Shown here: positions 1 through 8,633 of the stretch, in pieces
How positions within the stretch are numbered: the first letter of the stretch is position 1
Layout of the letters: the number at the start of each line of letters is the position of its first letter
Source of the DNA: Micromonospora ureilytica
GTDB taxonomy: Bacteria; Actinomycetota; Actinomycetes; Mycobacteriales; Micromonosporaceae
Direction: 5' to 3'
Length of the DNA: 64,000 nt
NCBI RefSeq assembly: GCF_015751765.1
Contig: NZ_JADOTX010000001.1
Location: 434,001 to 498,000, forward strand
Made by a program: the position numbers and the translations under genes
The notes under the pieces: model-generated
The model's database searches: none
Seen by the model: the letters and a program-made list of their open reading frames with translations, nothing else
What the model was told of the DNA's origin: nothing

Positions 1-1
1 G

Positions 2-262
2 GACCTGCTGGTGCTCGACGAGGCGACAAGCGCGGTGGACCCGGCGACGGAGGTGCGGTTGCAACGCACGCTGGACGCGGTCACCCGAGGTCGGACGACC
101 CTTGCGATCGCGCACCGGCTCTCCACCGCGCAGGCTGCCGACGAGGTGATCGTGGTGGACCGGGGTCGGGTGGTCCAGCGCGGCCCGCACGACGAGTTGG
201 TCCGCGACGCCGACTCGGTGTACGGCCTGCTCTACGCCTCGTGGCTGGAGCAGACCCGATGA
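2..262 (+). CDS. ABC transporter ATP-binding/permease protein, C-terminal end (partial)
   Basis: Only the last 86 codons lie in the window; the reading frame is open from base 2. The visible part is the end of an ABC ATPase domain: Walker B and D-loop (LVLDEATSAVD), then the H-switch (IAHRLST), then the usual tail (VVDRGRVVQRGPHDELV). This tail is typical of exporter half-transporters that fuse a membrane domain to the ATPase. The next gene, 84 bp downstream on the same strand, has its own iron box, so the pair may belong to an iron, heme or siderophore locus. The substrate cannot be read from this fragment. Confidence 0.85.
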   Translation, partial: DLLVLDEATSAVDPATEVRLQRTLDAVTRGRTTLAIAHRLSTAQAADEVIVVDRGRVVQRGPHDELVRDADSVYGLLYASWLEQTR

Positions 263-311
263 GGTGCGGCGGAGTGGTGGACGTCGGCGGGCGGGTGCTC
301 TAGGCTCCGGC

Positions 312-330
312 TTAGGTAAGCCTAACCTCT
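312..330. promoter_or_regulatory. Iron box (IdeR/DtxR/DmdR-type operator)
   Basis: TTAGGTAAGCCTAACCTCT matches 15 of 19 positions of the actinobacterial iron-box consensus TTAGGTTAGGCTAACCTAA, with the AGGT/ACCT arms intact. It ends 16 bp before the ATG of the DUF2470 gene and immediately precedes its ribosome site, where a DtxR-family repressor with bound Fe2+ would block transcription. Confidence 0.8.
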
Positions 331-346
331 GAAGGAGGTCGCGCCC

Positions 347-1096
347 ATGCGGCCCAACTCCGCCGAGATCGTCCGTACCCTCGTCGCCGGCCGCCTGCCC
401 GGTCTCGTGCACCTGGCCCACCGGCCGGGCCCGCACCACGCCCGGCACGTCACCGACGTGGACGGGAGGGTGCTGCTGCTGGTGCCGGTGGCCAGCCACC
501 TGGCCGCCGCCCTGCAACCGGCCGCCGGGGGCAGTGACGTCGCGGTGGTCCTCGACGTGCTCGACCTGCCGCCCGCCGCCGGCGCGCCCGGCCTGGGTCG
601 TGCCTGGGTGTCCGGCTGGGCGGCCGAGCTGCGCGGCGACGAGGCCCGCCACGCGGCCGTCGACTTCGCCGCGGTGGAGCCGACCGGCGACCTGCTCGAC
701 CTGGGCACCCGGTTCCGGTTGTTCCGCTTCGAGGTGGTCGAGGTCCGCTGGGAGCGGGCCGGCGTCGTGCACCGGATCGACCCGGTGGAGTACGCCGAGG
801 CCGAGCCGGACCCGGTGCACCCGGTCGAGGCCCGTCTGCTCGCCGACCTCGCCGAGTGTCACGGCGCCCAGGTGACGGAGTACCTGCGCCGGCAGCTCGG
901 GTTGACCGAGCAGACCCCGGACGGGCCGCCCCGGGTGGTGCGCATCGACCGCTACGGGCTGGTGGTGGCCCTCGGCCGCCCCGGTGCCCGGCGTCGGGTC
1001 CGGCTGGCCTTCCCCGGCCCGGTGGCGGACCCGGCCGAGCTGCCCCGGCTGCTACCGCCCCTGCGCCCGACAGCCGACGCCCGCCCACCCCGCTGA
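347..1096 (+). CDS. DUF2470 / HugZ-like protein, iron-regulated
   Basis: 249 residues. The ATG at 347 follows a good ribosome site (GAAGGAGGT, 331-339), which fixes the start. An N-terminal split-barrel-like half (roughly residues 1-120) precedes a C-terminal DUF2470-like segment with the pattern GLTEQTPDGPPRVVRIDRYG near residue 190. DUF2470 domains occur in heme-utilisation and heme-degrading proteins of the HugZ/pyridoxamine-oxidase fold. The iron box directly upstream predicts expression under iron starvation, which suits a role in heme or iron use. The adjacent exporter fragment may be functionally linked. The enzymatic activity is inferred from family and regulation only; no catalytic residue can be named. 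Confidence 0.7.
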   Translation: MRPNSAEIVRTLVAGRLPGLVHLAHRPGPHHARHVTDVDGRVLLLVPVASHLAAALQPAAGGSDVAVVLDVLDLPPAAGAPGLGRAWVSGWAAELRGDEARHAAVDFAAVEPTGDLLDLGTRFRLFRFEVVEVRWERAGVVHRIDPVEYAEAEPDPVHPVEARLLADLAECHGAQVTEYLRRQLGLTEQTPDGPPRVVRIDRYGLVVALGRPGARRRVRLAFPGPVADPAELPRLLPPLRPTADARPPR

Positions 1097-1136
1097 CCAG
1101 GTGCCGCCGCCGCGCTGACCGGCCGCCGCCGTCGGG

Positions 1137-1733
1137 TCAGGTGGGCAGCGGGTCGATGAGGTAACGCTGGATCGTGGGACCGATCGCGGCCACCAGGGTC
1201 TCCGGGTCCGCCGAGGCGACCGGCTCGAGGCGTACCACGTGGCGCATCATGGCCAGGCCGATCATCTGGGTGGCCACCAGGGAGCCCCGCAGCGGCAGCT
1301 CGGCCGGGTCGACGTCGAGGTTTTCGAGCACCCGGCGCAGCACCTGGGTGGTGACGAACTCACGCAGCAGTCGAGCGGTCCACTCGTTGCTCACCGCGGA
1401 GCGCAGCAGCGCCTGCGCGGCGCTGCCGACCGGGGAGTCCCAGATGCCGAGGAAGGTGCGCACCAAGCGTTCGCCGACGGCATCCCGGTCACCGGCGAGC
1501 ACCTTCGGCACCAGCTGACCGGGGTCGAACGGGAAGTTCATCGCGGCCAGGAACAGCTGGTCCTTGCTGCCGAAGTAGTGGTGCACCAGCGCCGGGTCGA
1601 CCTCCGCGGTGCCGGCGATGCCCCGGATCGAGGCGGCGTCGAAGCCACGTTCGGCGAACGCCGACCGCGCCGCGTCGAGAATCGCCTCCCGGGTGCCTGG
1701 TTTGCCGGGTCGCCGGCCGGTTCGCCGCGTCAT
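1137..1733 (-). CDS. TetR-family transcriptional repressor
   Basis: 198 residues from the ATG at 1733; an upstream in-frame start adds 23 unconserved residues and was rejected. The N-terminal helix-turn-helix is clear: TREAILDAARSAFAERGF, then ASIRGIAGTAEVDPALVHHYFGSK near residues 20-65. The C-terminal ligand domain resembles TetR_C regulators of ABC drug exporters. The gene is the last of three on the minus strand, 96 bp after the permease stop. That order and the palindromic site upstream of the first gene suggest it represses the whole operon, itself included, and is released by the exported compound. Confidence 0.85.
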   Translation of the reverse strand: MTRRTGRRPGKPGTREAILDAARSAFAERGFDAASIRGIAGTAEVDPALVHHYFGSKDQLFLAAMNFPFDPGQLVPKVLAGDRDAVGERLVRTFLGIWDSPVGSAAQALLRSAVSNEWTARLLREFVTTQVLRRVLENLDVDPAELPLRGSLVATQMIGLAMMRHVVRLEPVASADPETLVAAIGPTIQRYLIDPLPT

Positions 1734-1829
1734 CGCCGCCCTTCGTTCGTCCGCCTGGGCACATCGCGGGCCGGCCCGACCCACGACGGGGTCGGCGGCC
1801 ACGCTGGCCGCCGCCCCCGTCGCTGACGG

Positions 1830-2585
1830 TCAGCCGCTCCGTCGGCGCAGGGTGGCCGCCGCGAGCACCAGCGCCAGCACCACAGCGCCGAGCATCACCA
1901 CCACGTCCCGCCACATCCGGCCGGTCGGCTCGGCGTGGGCGCCGACCTCCTGCAACGCCTCGATGGCGTACGACAGGGGGAAGGCGTCACTGAGCGCCTG
2001 GAGCCAACCGGCCATCTGGTCGCGGGCCACGAACAGCCCGCAGAGCAGCAGTTGGGGGATCACCACGACTGGCAGGAACTGTACTGCCTGGAACTCGGTG
2101 CGGGCGAAGGCACTGCACAGTAGCCCGAGGGCGACACCGAGCACGGCGTCGAGCACCGCGATCCCGATCACCAGCCCGATGCTGCCGGCGGTGTTCAGAT
2201 CGAAGATCCAGTACGCCACGGCGGCGGCGATGGCGGCCTGCACGGCGGCGGCCAGCCCGAACGCGATGCCGTACCCGAAGAGCAGGTCGAGCTTGCTCAG
2301 CGGTGTGGTGAGCAGCCGCTCCAACGTGCCCGAGGTGCGTTCCCGCAGCATGGCGACGCTGGTCACCAGGAACATGATCACGAAGGGGAAGATGCCGAGC
2401 ACCACAAGTGCGATCCGGTCGAAGGCCGTCGGCTGGCCGGGCGGGGTCGGCTGGTCGGCGTACATGTAGTTGACCAGGGTGAGCAGGGCGGCCGGCACCA
2501 CCACGAGCAGCGCGATGGTCCGCCGGTCGTGCCGGAGCTGACGCAGGATGCGGCCGGTGGTGGCGGCGAGGATTCGCGCGTTCAT
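1830..2585 (-). CDS. ABC-2 type transporter permease
   Basis: 251 residues with about six hydrophobic segments, as in ABC-2 permeases of DrrB type. The central charged motif (RERTSGTLERLLTTPLSKLDLL) lies near residues 85-105 and is the family hallmark. The start codon overlaps the stop of the ATPase gene (ATGA), so the two are translationally coupled. Together they would form an exporter, probably for a drug or lipid. Substrate unknown. Confidence 0.88.
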   Translation of the reverse strand: MNARILAATTGRILRQLRHDRRTIALLVVVPAALLTLVNYMYADQPTPPGQPTAFDRIALVVLGIFPFVIMFLVTSVAMLRERTSGTLERLLTTPLSKLDLLFGYGIAFGLAAAVQAAIAAAVAYWIFDLNTAGSIGLVIGIAVLDAVLGVALGLLCSAFARTEFQAVQFLPVVVIPQLLLCGLFVARDQMAGWLQALSDAFPLSYAIEALQEVGAHAEPTGRMWRDVVVMLGAVVLALVLAAATLRRRSG

Positions 2586-3337
2586 GCTGTCTCCCGTGCG
2601 GCTGTCGCGTCGGTGCTGGTGGGGGCGGCCTCGCTGGCCCGGATGAGCCGCAGGAACGCCTCGTCGAGGTCATCCACACCGGCGGTGGCGCGGATCGCGG
2701 CCGGGGTGTCGTCGGCGATCAACCGCCCCTGGCGGATCAGCAGCAGGCTGTCGCAGCGCGCCGCCTCGTCCATCACGTGGCTGGACACCAGCAGGGTGGT
2801 GCCGGCGGCGGCCATCGCGTGGAACCGGGCCCACAGGTCGGCCCGCAGCACCGGGTCCTGACCGACGGTCGGCTCGTCGAGGATGACCAGCTCCGGCTCC
2901 CCGACCAGGGCGCATGCCAGCGATGCTCGGCTGCGTTGACCGCCGGAGAGGGTGCTGACCAGTTGGCCGGCCGCCTCGGCCAGCCCGACATCGCTGATCG
3001 CCCGGTCGGCCTCGGCGCGCCCACGCCCGTACAGGGCCGCGAAGTAGCGGGCGTTCTCCCGGACGGTCAGGTCGGCGTAGACGCTCGGCGCCTGGGTCAG
3101 GTAGCCCACCCGGTGCCGCAGCGCGGGGGTGCCCGCCGGTTGGCCGAGCACGGTGACCGTCCCGCCACTGAGCAGCTGCACCCCGACCACCGCGCGCATG
3201 AACGTGGTCTTGCCGCTGCCGCTGGGACCGAGCAGCCCGGTGACCGCGCCGCGCCGGACATGGCAGCTGATGCCGTCCAGCACCCGCCGTCCACCCCGGT
3301 CGACGACCAGGTCTCGGACGACTATCGCATCGTCCAT
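2582..3337 (-). CDS. ABC transporter ATP-binding protein (DrrA-like)
   Basis: 251 residues. Walker A is LLGPSGSGKTT (about residues 34-44), the Q-loop lies in VGYLTQAPSVY, the signature is LSGGQRSR, Walker B is LVILDEPT and the H-switch is VSSH. There are two adjacent ATGs; the second (3337) lies 5 nt after GGAGGT and is preferred, while the first (3340) is only 2 nt away. A long open frame reaching 3661 upstream is non-coding in character. This is the first gene of the ATPase-permease-TetR operon and energises the ABC-2 permease. The palindromic operator starts 19 bp upstream. Confidence 0.9.
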   Translation of the reverse strand: MDDAIVVRDLVVDRGGRRVLDGISCHVRRGAVTGLLGPSGSGKTTFMRAVVGVQLLSGGTVTVLGQPAGTPALRHRVGYLTQAPSVYADLTVRENARYFAALYGRGRAEADRAISDVGLAEAAGQLVSTLSGGQRSRASLACALVGEPELVILDEPTVGQDPVLRADLWARFHAMAAAGTTLLVSSHVMDEAARCDSLLLIRQGRLIADDTPAAIRATAGVDDLDEAFLRLIRASEAAPTSTDATAARETA

Positions 3338-3356
3338 CATGCACCTCCAGAGAAAC

Positions 3357-3377
3357 TCAACATCTGTTGAACTCAAC
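3357..3377. promoter_or_regulatory. Overlapping palindromes, candidate TetR operator
   Basis: Two perfect palindromes overlap in an AT-richer patch: TCAACA-TC-TGTTGA (3357-3370) and GTTGA-AC-TCAAC (3366-3377). They lie 20-40 bp upstream of the ABC ATPase start. Position and symmetry suit binding of the dimeric TetR protein encoded at the end of the operon. Confidence 0.6.
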
Positions 3378-3531
3378 GCTAGATGAAATACTGCGCCGGG
3401 CGCAACGCCCGGATCGGTGGCCGGCTGTCGGCCGTCGCACGGTGCGCGAGAACGGGCAGTAGGCTCCGGACCGGACACGAAGTCCGCCAACGGGCATTGC
3501 GCCCCGATCGGACGTACGGCACGATGGCGCG

Positions 3532-4860
3532 GTGGGTCACGCTCCGTTACCGGATAGCGGTTTTCTCGAGGATTGGGCCGCGCGGTTGCGGCAGGCCGCC
3601 GAGCGGCCGGTCGTCGGCATCCTGTTGCGCGGCAGCCACGCCCGGCGCGCCGCCACCGCACACAGCGACGTCGACCTCGACGTGCTGGTCGGCGGTGCCC
3701 CGTACGCGGCCCGGCGGGCCTACCTGGCCGAGTCCGCAGGCCAGGTCACCCACGTCTCGGTGGCCGCCCGGGACGTCCGGTCCTGGGTGCACCGCCTCGG
3801 CGAACCGGCCGACTGGGCGTTCGGACTGCCGGTCACCGCGCCCGCGCGGCTGCTCTGGGCCGACCCGCACTGGCGGCCCCGGATCGACCTGCCGGTGCTC
3901 TGTCAGCCCGCCGAGCCACCCCGACTGGAAGAGATGATCGCCACTCTGGGTAAGGCTGCCGCCGCCCGCGCGGCCAACGACCGCCTCGGGGTCCGGCTCG
4001 CCGTCGCCGACCTGGCGCGCCTCTGCCCCTCGGTGCTGCGCCCGGCCAACCCGTTCGTGCGGGTCCACTCCCGCCGGGCGGCCTTCGCGGCGGCCCTGGA
4101 ACTGCCGGTGGCCCCACCCGGCTACCGCGCGGACATGCTGCTCTGCCTCGGGCTGCGCCCCGGCGCCACCGGGCAACTCTGGGCCGCCGCCGTACGACTG
4201 GTCGCCGGCACGCTGCCGTTGATCCGGCCGTACGCCGAGGAGATCGCCGACACGGCCGGCGCGGACCTGGCCGCCGCCCTGGTCGACGGCCGGCTGGACC
4301 GCTATGTCGCCCAGCTGGCCCGGCCGGCCGGGCCCTCGCCACAGCCCGGGCCCGCGGGGCCTCCGCCGTCGCCCTGGCGGGAGCGGTCGGCGGTGCCCGC
4401 GCCGCGTGCGGGAGAATTGGTGACTGTGCCCGTACCTGACCCGCCGGTGACCGGCGTCCCCAGCGATCCGAACGAGCTGGCCGCGCCCGCGCCGGCGCAC
4501 CCGTCCCGGCTCGACCCGGCCATCGCGGCCCAGCTGCGCCGCACCGCCGACGGTCTGGTCGCCGCCGTGGTGCGCGCGCACGACTCCGGTGAGGTGTTGA
4601 TGGTCGCCTGGATGGACGACGAGGCGTTGCACCGCACCCTCACCACCGGCCGGGCCACCTACTGGTCGCGCAGCCGACGCGAATACTGGGTCAAGGGCGC
4701 CACCTCCGGGCACCACCAGTACGTGCGGTCGGTCGCCCTGGACTGCGACGGGGACGCGCTGCTGGTGAGCGTGGACCAGGTCGGCTCGGCCTGCCACACC
4801 GGGCACCTGACCTGCTTCTTCACCGAGCTGCCCGTCACGAGGACGGAGGCCCCCCAATGA
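3532..4860 (+). CDS. hisI: Nucleotidyltransferase-like domain fused in frame to phosphoribosyl-AMP cyclohydrolase (HisI)
   Basis: One open frame of 442 codons. The first part (about 20-265) is a minimal nucleotidyltransferase: LLRGSHARR...SDVDLDVLV gives the GS motif and the two acidic residues of the Pol-beta superfamily. After a Pro/Ala-rich linker, residues about 325-442 are HisI, which hydrolyses phosphoribosyl-AMP in histidine synthesis, with the metal/Zn motifs [10 protein letters not shown] and [11 protein letters not shown]. HisI alone is normally 110-150 residues. An in-frame GTG at 4420 with GGAG 5 nt upstream would give a free 146-residue HisI, so the frame may make two products. 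It overlaps trpE by ATGA. The HisI part is certain; fusion versus internal start is open. Confidence 0.85.
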   Translation: MGHAPLPDSGFLEDWAARLRQAAERPVVGILLRGSHARRAATAHSDVDLDVLVGGAPYAARRAYLAESAGQVTHVSVAARDVRSWVHRLGEPADWAFGLPVTAPARLLWADPHWRPRIDLPVLCQPAEPPRLEEMIATLGKAAAARAANDRLGVRLAVADLARLCPSVLRPANPFVRVHSRRAAFAAALELPVAPPGYRADMLLCLGLRPGATGQLWAAAVRLVAGTLPLIRPYAEEIADTAGADLAAALVDGRLDRYVAQLARPAGPSPQPGPAGPPPSPWRERSAVPAPRAGELVTVPVPDPPVTGVPSDPNELAAPAPAHPSRLDPAIAAQLRRTADGLVAAVVRAHDSGEVLMVAWMDDEALHRTLTTGRATYWSRSRREYWVKGATSGHHQYVRSVALDCDGDALLVSVDQVGSACHTGHLTCFFTELPVTRTEAPQ

Positions 4861-6410
4861 CCGACGGCGCCCTCAGCCCCGACCTGGCCACCTTCACCGC
4901 GCTGGCCGCCGACTGGCGGGTCGTGCCGGTCACCCGGCGGCTGCTCGCCGACGCGGAGACCCCGGTGGGGGTCTACCGGAAGCTGGCCGGCGGACCGGGC
5001 ACGTTCCTGTTGGAATCGGCCGAGCAGGGCGTCGGTTCGGCCGGCATGGCCTGGTCGCGATACTCGTTCATCGGCGTACGCAGCAGCGCGACCCTCATCG
5101 AACGCGACGGCGTGGCGACCTGGCTGGGCCAGCCGCCGACCGGGCTGACCACCGAGGGTGACCCGGTGCGGATGCTGCGGGAGACGGTGGCGGCGCTGGC
5201 CGGCCCGGTCGGGGACCCGTCCGACGGCCTGCCGCCGCTGACCGGGGGCATGGTCGGCTATCTCGGCTACGACCTGATCCGGCGCTTCGAGCGGTTGCCG
5301 GAGCTGACCGAGGACGACCTGGGCGTCCCGGAGCTGGGCATGATGCTCGCCACCGACCTGGTGGTGCTCGACCACTACGACGGCTCGGCGATCCTGGTCG
5401 CCAACGCGGTGCTGCCGCCGTTGGACGCCCCGGACCGCGCCCCGCAGGTCGCCGCCGCCTACCACCACGCGGTGGGCCGGTTGGACGCGATGACCACGGC
5501 GTTGTCCCGGCCCATCCCGCCGATGATCTCCACCGTCGAGCGTCCGCCGGCCGGCGAGGTGCTCTGCCGTACGCCCGACGGGGGCTACCCGAAGGCGGTG
5601 GAGGCGGCCAAGGAGGCGATCCGGGCCGGTGAGTGCTTCCAGATCGTGCTCTCCCAGCGCTTCGAGCGGGCCACCCACGCCGATCCGCTGGACGTCTACC
5701 GGGTGCTGCGCACCAGCAACCCCAGCCCGTACATGTACCTGCTGCGCTTCGACGGGTTCGACATCGTCGGCTCGTCCCCGGAGGCGCACCTGAAGGTCAC
5801 CGGGGCCACGGATGGGCGACGTCGGGCGTTGCTGCACCCGATCGCCGGCACCCGGCCGCGGGGCGGCACCGCCGTCGCCGACGCCGCGCTCGCCGCCGAG
5901 CTGCTCGCCGACCCGAAGGAACGGGCCGAGCACGTGATGCTTGTCGACCTCGGCCGCAACGACCTGGGTCGGGTCTGTCAGCCCGGCAGCGTGGAGGTGC
6001 CCGAGTTCGCGACCATCGAGCGGTACAGCCACGTCATGCACATCGTCTCCACCGTCACCGGCACGCTGCGTGACGACCAGACCGCCTTCGACGCGCTGGC
6101 CGCGACCTTCCCGGCCGGCACGCTCTCCGGGGCGCCCAAGGTGCGCGCCATGGAGATCATCGAGGAGTTGGAGCCGGTCCGTCGTGGTCTCTACGGCGGC
6201 ACCGTCGGCTACTTCGGCTTCGGCGGTGACCTGGACATGGCGATCGCCATCCGGACCGCGCTGATCCGCGACGGCCGCGCCTACGTGCAGGCCGGGGCGG
6301 GGGTGGTCGCCGATTCGGACCCGGCCGCCGAGGACCAGGAGACGCGGAACAAGGCCGCGGCCGTGCTGGCCGCGATCGCGGCCGCCGAAACGCTCCGGCC
6401 AGCCCGTTGA
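4857..6410 (+). CDS. trpE: Anthranilate synthase component I
   Basis: 517 residues. TrpE makes anthranilate from chorismate with ammonia from the glutamine amidotransferase subunit, the first step of tryptophan synthesis. The N-terminal LLES motif of the tryptophan feedback site is present, as are the chorismate-binding signatures [24 protein letters not shown] and [18 protein letters not shown]. Length is normal for the family. The start overlaps the HisI stop, and the stop overlaps the start of the next gene, so the three are co-translated. No trpG or trpD partner is in this window. Confidence 0.96.
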   Translation: MTDGALSPDLATFTALAADWRVVPVTRRLLADAETPVGVYRKLAGGPGTFLLESAEQGVGSAGMAWSRYSFIGVRSSATLIERDGVATWLGQPPTGLTTEGDPVRMLRETVAALAGPVGDPSDGLPPLTGGMVGYLGYDLIRRFERLPELTEDDLGVPELGMMLATDLVVLDHYDGSAILVANAVLPPLDAPDRAPQVAAAYHHAVGRLDAMTTALSRPIPPMISTVERPPAGEVLCRTPDGGYPKAVEAAKEAIRAGECFQIVLSQRFERATHADPLDVYRVLRTSNPSPYMYLLRFDGFDIVGSSPEAHLKVTGATDGRRRALLHPIAGTRPRGGTAVADAALAAELLADPKERAEHVMLVDLGRNDLGRVCQPGSVEVPEFATIERYSHVMHIVSTVTGTLRDDQTAFDALAATFPAGTLSGAPKVRAMEIIEELEPVRRGLYGGTVGYFGFGGDLDMAIAIRTALIRDGRAYVQAGAGVVADSDPAAEDQETRNKAAAVLAAIAAAETLRPAR

Positions 6411-6997
6411 GCGGCGGGGCGCGGTCCGTCGTGGGTCGGCGGGCGTTGACGTACGCCGTGCTGCTCTGCCTGGCCGGCGCGGGCCTGGCGCTGTGGGCCG
6501 CGACGCGCAGTTGGTCGGTGGAGCTGACGGTACGTCCGGCGCCGCTGCCGCCGGTGCGCGACGCCCGCAGCGGTGCGAGTCTGCTGCCGTGGCTGCCGGC
6601 GTTGGCCCTGGTGACCCTGGCCGGGGGTGGCGCGGTGCTGGCCACCCGGGGCCGCCTCCGTCGGGTGCTCGGTGTGCTGCTCGGCGTGCTCGGTCTGGCC
6701 GTGGCTGCCGGCGGCGGGTATGGGCTGGTCGCCGACGTGGGCGGCGCGGTGAGCCGGCAGTGGCCGGCGCTCTGCCTGCTCGGCGGCCTGCTGGCCGCTG
6801 TTGGGGGCTGGTGGACGGCCGCGCGTGGCGGTGACTGGCCGGCGATGGGGGCACGTTACGAACGGCCGGCGCGGACCGCTCCGGAGGCCGCGTCGGCGCA
6901 GAGCGACCCGGGCGGGCCGCCGACGCCGTTGGCGGGGCGACGGACCACCGAGGCGTGGGACGCGCTGGACCGGGGCGAGGACCCGACGGCCGACTGA
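6407..6997 (+). CDS. Trp biosynthesis-associated membrane protein
   Basis: 196 residues with about four membrane segments (near 13-32, 58-79, 86-107, 121-140) and a hydrophilic C-tail. This is the Trp-operon-associated actinobacterial membrane protein, found between trpE and trpC and of unknown function. A WAATRSWSVEL stretch after the first helix is the conserved-looking part. The TTG start overlaps the trpE stop (TTGA), which argues for coupling to trpE translation. The C-terminal tail ending in LDRGEDPTAD is shared by relatives and supports the frame. Confidence 0.8.
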   Translation: MSGGARSVVGRRALTYAVLLCLAGAGLALWAATRSWSVELTVRPAPLPPVRDARSGASLLPWLPALALVTLAGGGAVLATRGRLRRVLGVLLGVLGLAVAAGGGYGLVADVGGAVSRQWPALCLLGGLLAAVGGWWTAARGGDWPAMGARYERPARTAPEAASAQSDPGGPPTPLAGRRTTEAWDALDRGEDPTAD

Positions 6998-7034
6998 CGC
7001 GGTGGCCGCCGTGGCCGCGGTGGCTGGCGAGTGG

Positions 7035-7304
7035 TCAGCCGACCGGCTGGCGTTCCCATTCGGCGCGGTTACTGGCGGCACGGGCGGCGGTCAGTTCGGC
7101 GACCAGGCGGTTCAGCTCGGCGCGTTGGTCGGCGCGGGCCCGGTCGGCGCAGACGGCCTCCCAGGCGTTGCCTCGTGCCGTCCGCATCCGTCCCTCGCCC
7201 ACCACGGCCCGTTCCACGCTGTGCACCACACCGACGGCGAGTGACGCCACCGTCCGCGAGATGGTGGTCAGTCCGATGGTCGGGTACGGCTCGGAAATGC
7301 TCAT
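7035..7304 (-). CDS. Small hypothetical protein
   Basis: 89 residues from the ATG at 7304, preceded by GAGGTGACC. The longer open frame (to 7517) adds 71 arginine-rich residues that look non-coding. The sequence has no membrane segment or cysteine-rich site visible and ends in an Ala/Arg-rich helix (NRLVAELTAARAASNRAEWE). It interrupts the trp cluster on the opposite strand, between the Trp membrane protein and trpC, and points towards the former. I do not recognise the family. Confidence 0.55.
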   Translation of the reverse strand: MSISEPYPTIGLTTISRTVASLAVGVVHSVERAVVGEGRMRTARGNAWEAVCADRARADQRAELNRLVAELTAARAASNRAEWERQPVG

Positions 7305-7731
7305 GGTCACCTCGCACGAGGAGTTGCGGCGGTCGGGGCAGGCCCGCCATCGAGTCTGCCCGAGGACGATGCTCACCCGTCGACGTTTCGCCGCGGTGAC
7401 CGCCCGGTCAACTGTCCCGCTTCGGCCGTGACCAGGGGCCGTCCGTTCGGCCTTGAGCTTGCTCACAGCATCGACCGGCATCGCTGCCATCGGGCGCGGA
7501 ACGGAAACTGGTGGCATGATCGATGGATCGGCCCGGTCCGACCGCGGCCGTCAGGCTCCATACCGCGTGACGCTGGTCGATGCCGGAGGTGGCGCTGCGT
7601 GACAACCCGTTCACGGCAAGTCGGCCATTATGCCGCAGCCCTTTTCGTGAGCAGCGCCATACCCCCGGCATTCGGCGTCGGTCGGCTGCCCCTAGCATCG
7701 GCCCATGACGCCCGGAGAGGGGAGTCCGTTC
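7305..7731. other. Gene-free stretch upstream of trpC
   Basis: 427 bp between the divergent small gene and trpC. At 7693-7698 a TAGCAT hexamer lies 7 nt upstream of the ATG at 7705, the spacing of an actinobacterial -10 for a leaderless transcript. An AGGGGAG ribosome site (ending 7724) serves the GTG at 7732. An in-frame Trp-Trp pair near 7510 is not preceded by a convincing leader peptide or followed by a clear attenuator. Confidence 0.4.
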
Positions 7732-8595
7732 GTGACTGCTGAGCATGCGCACGCGGAGGGGGACGAGGCCGGCCAGGCAGCGTCCGTAAGCGTGCTCGAC
7801 GAGATCCTGGCTGGCGTACGTGAAGACGTCGCCCGACGCCAGGAGCAGGTTCCGCTGGAGCGGATCCGTGAACTGGCAGCGGCGGCGCCGCCGCCGATGG
7901 ACGCGTACGCGGCGCTGCGTAAGCCCGGCGTGGCCGTGATCGCCGAGGTGAAGCGCTCGTCACCGTCCAAGGGTCGGCTGGCCGAGATCGCCGATCCGGC
8001 CGACCTCGCTGTCGACTACGCGGCCGGTGGAGCCCGGGCGATCAGCGTGCTGACCGAGGGGCGCTGGTTCGGCGGTTCGCTGGACGATCTGGCGGCCGTC
8101 CGTGCCGCGGTCACCGTGCCGGTGCTGCGCAAGGACTTCGTGGTCTCCAGCTACCAGATCCACGAGGCCCGCGCGCACGGCGCCGACCTGGTCCTGCTGA
8201 TCGTCGCCGCACTCGAGCAGAACGTCCTGATGGGTCTGCTGGAGCGGATCGAGTCGCTCGGCATGACCGCTCTGGTCGAGGTGCACGACGAGGAGGAGGC
8301 CGACCGCGCGCTGGAGGCCGGCGCGCAGGTGATCGGGGTCAACGCCCGTGACCTGCGTACCCTTGAGGTTGACCGGTCGGTGTTCGAGCGGATCGCGCCC
8401 GGCCTTCCGAGCAGCGTCGTCAAGATCGCCGAATCCGGCGTTCGTGGCCCGCATGACCTGATCCGGTACGCCTCCGCGGGCGCCGACGCGGTCCTCGTGG
8501 GCGAGGGTCTGGTCACGCAGAAGAGCCCCCGCGAGGCGGTCGCCGAGTTGGTCAACGCCGGCAACCACCCGGCAACGCCCCGGCCGGTGCGCTGA
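7732..8595 (+). CDS. trpC: Indole-3-glycerol-phosphate synthase
   Basis: 287 residues from GTG 7732, chosen because GGAG (7721-7724) sits 7 nt upstream. ATG 7705 is the alternative, as a leaderless start. The enzyme closes the indole ring of CdRP to give indole-3-glycerol phosphate. It is a TIM barrel with the catalytic lysine/glutamate motifs [26 protein letters not shown] and IAESGV. First gene of trpC-trpB-trpA; 38 bp separate it from trpB. Confidence 0.95.
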   Translation: MTAEHAHAEGDEAGQAASVSVLDEILAGVREDVARRQEQVPLERIRELAAAAPPPMDAYAALRKPGVAVIAEVKRSSPSKGRLAEIADPADLAVDYAAGGARAISVLTEGRWFGGSLDDLAAVRAAVTVPVLRKDFVVSSYQIHEARAHGADLVLLIVAALEQNVLMGLLERIESLGMTALVEVHDEEEADRALEAGAQVIGVNARDLRTLEVDRSVFERIAPGLPSSVVKIAESGVRGPHDLIRYASAGADAVLVGEGLVTQKSPREAVAELVNAGNHPATPRPVR

Positions 8596-8633
8596 TCCCG
8601 CGCCGGTCCGACGTCCCAACGAGAGGATTCCCG

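Noticed and set aside
1092..1140. CTGACC/GGTCAG repeat between the DUF2470 and TetR genes
   Set aside because: Only 6-bp arms around a 37-nt GC-rich loop; too weak to call a terminator.
7428..7742. Trp-rich leader peptide for trpC attenuation
   Set aside because: A Trp-Trp pair exists near 7510, but the frame is long, lacks a ribosome site and is not followed by clear alternative hairpins.
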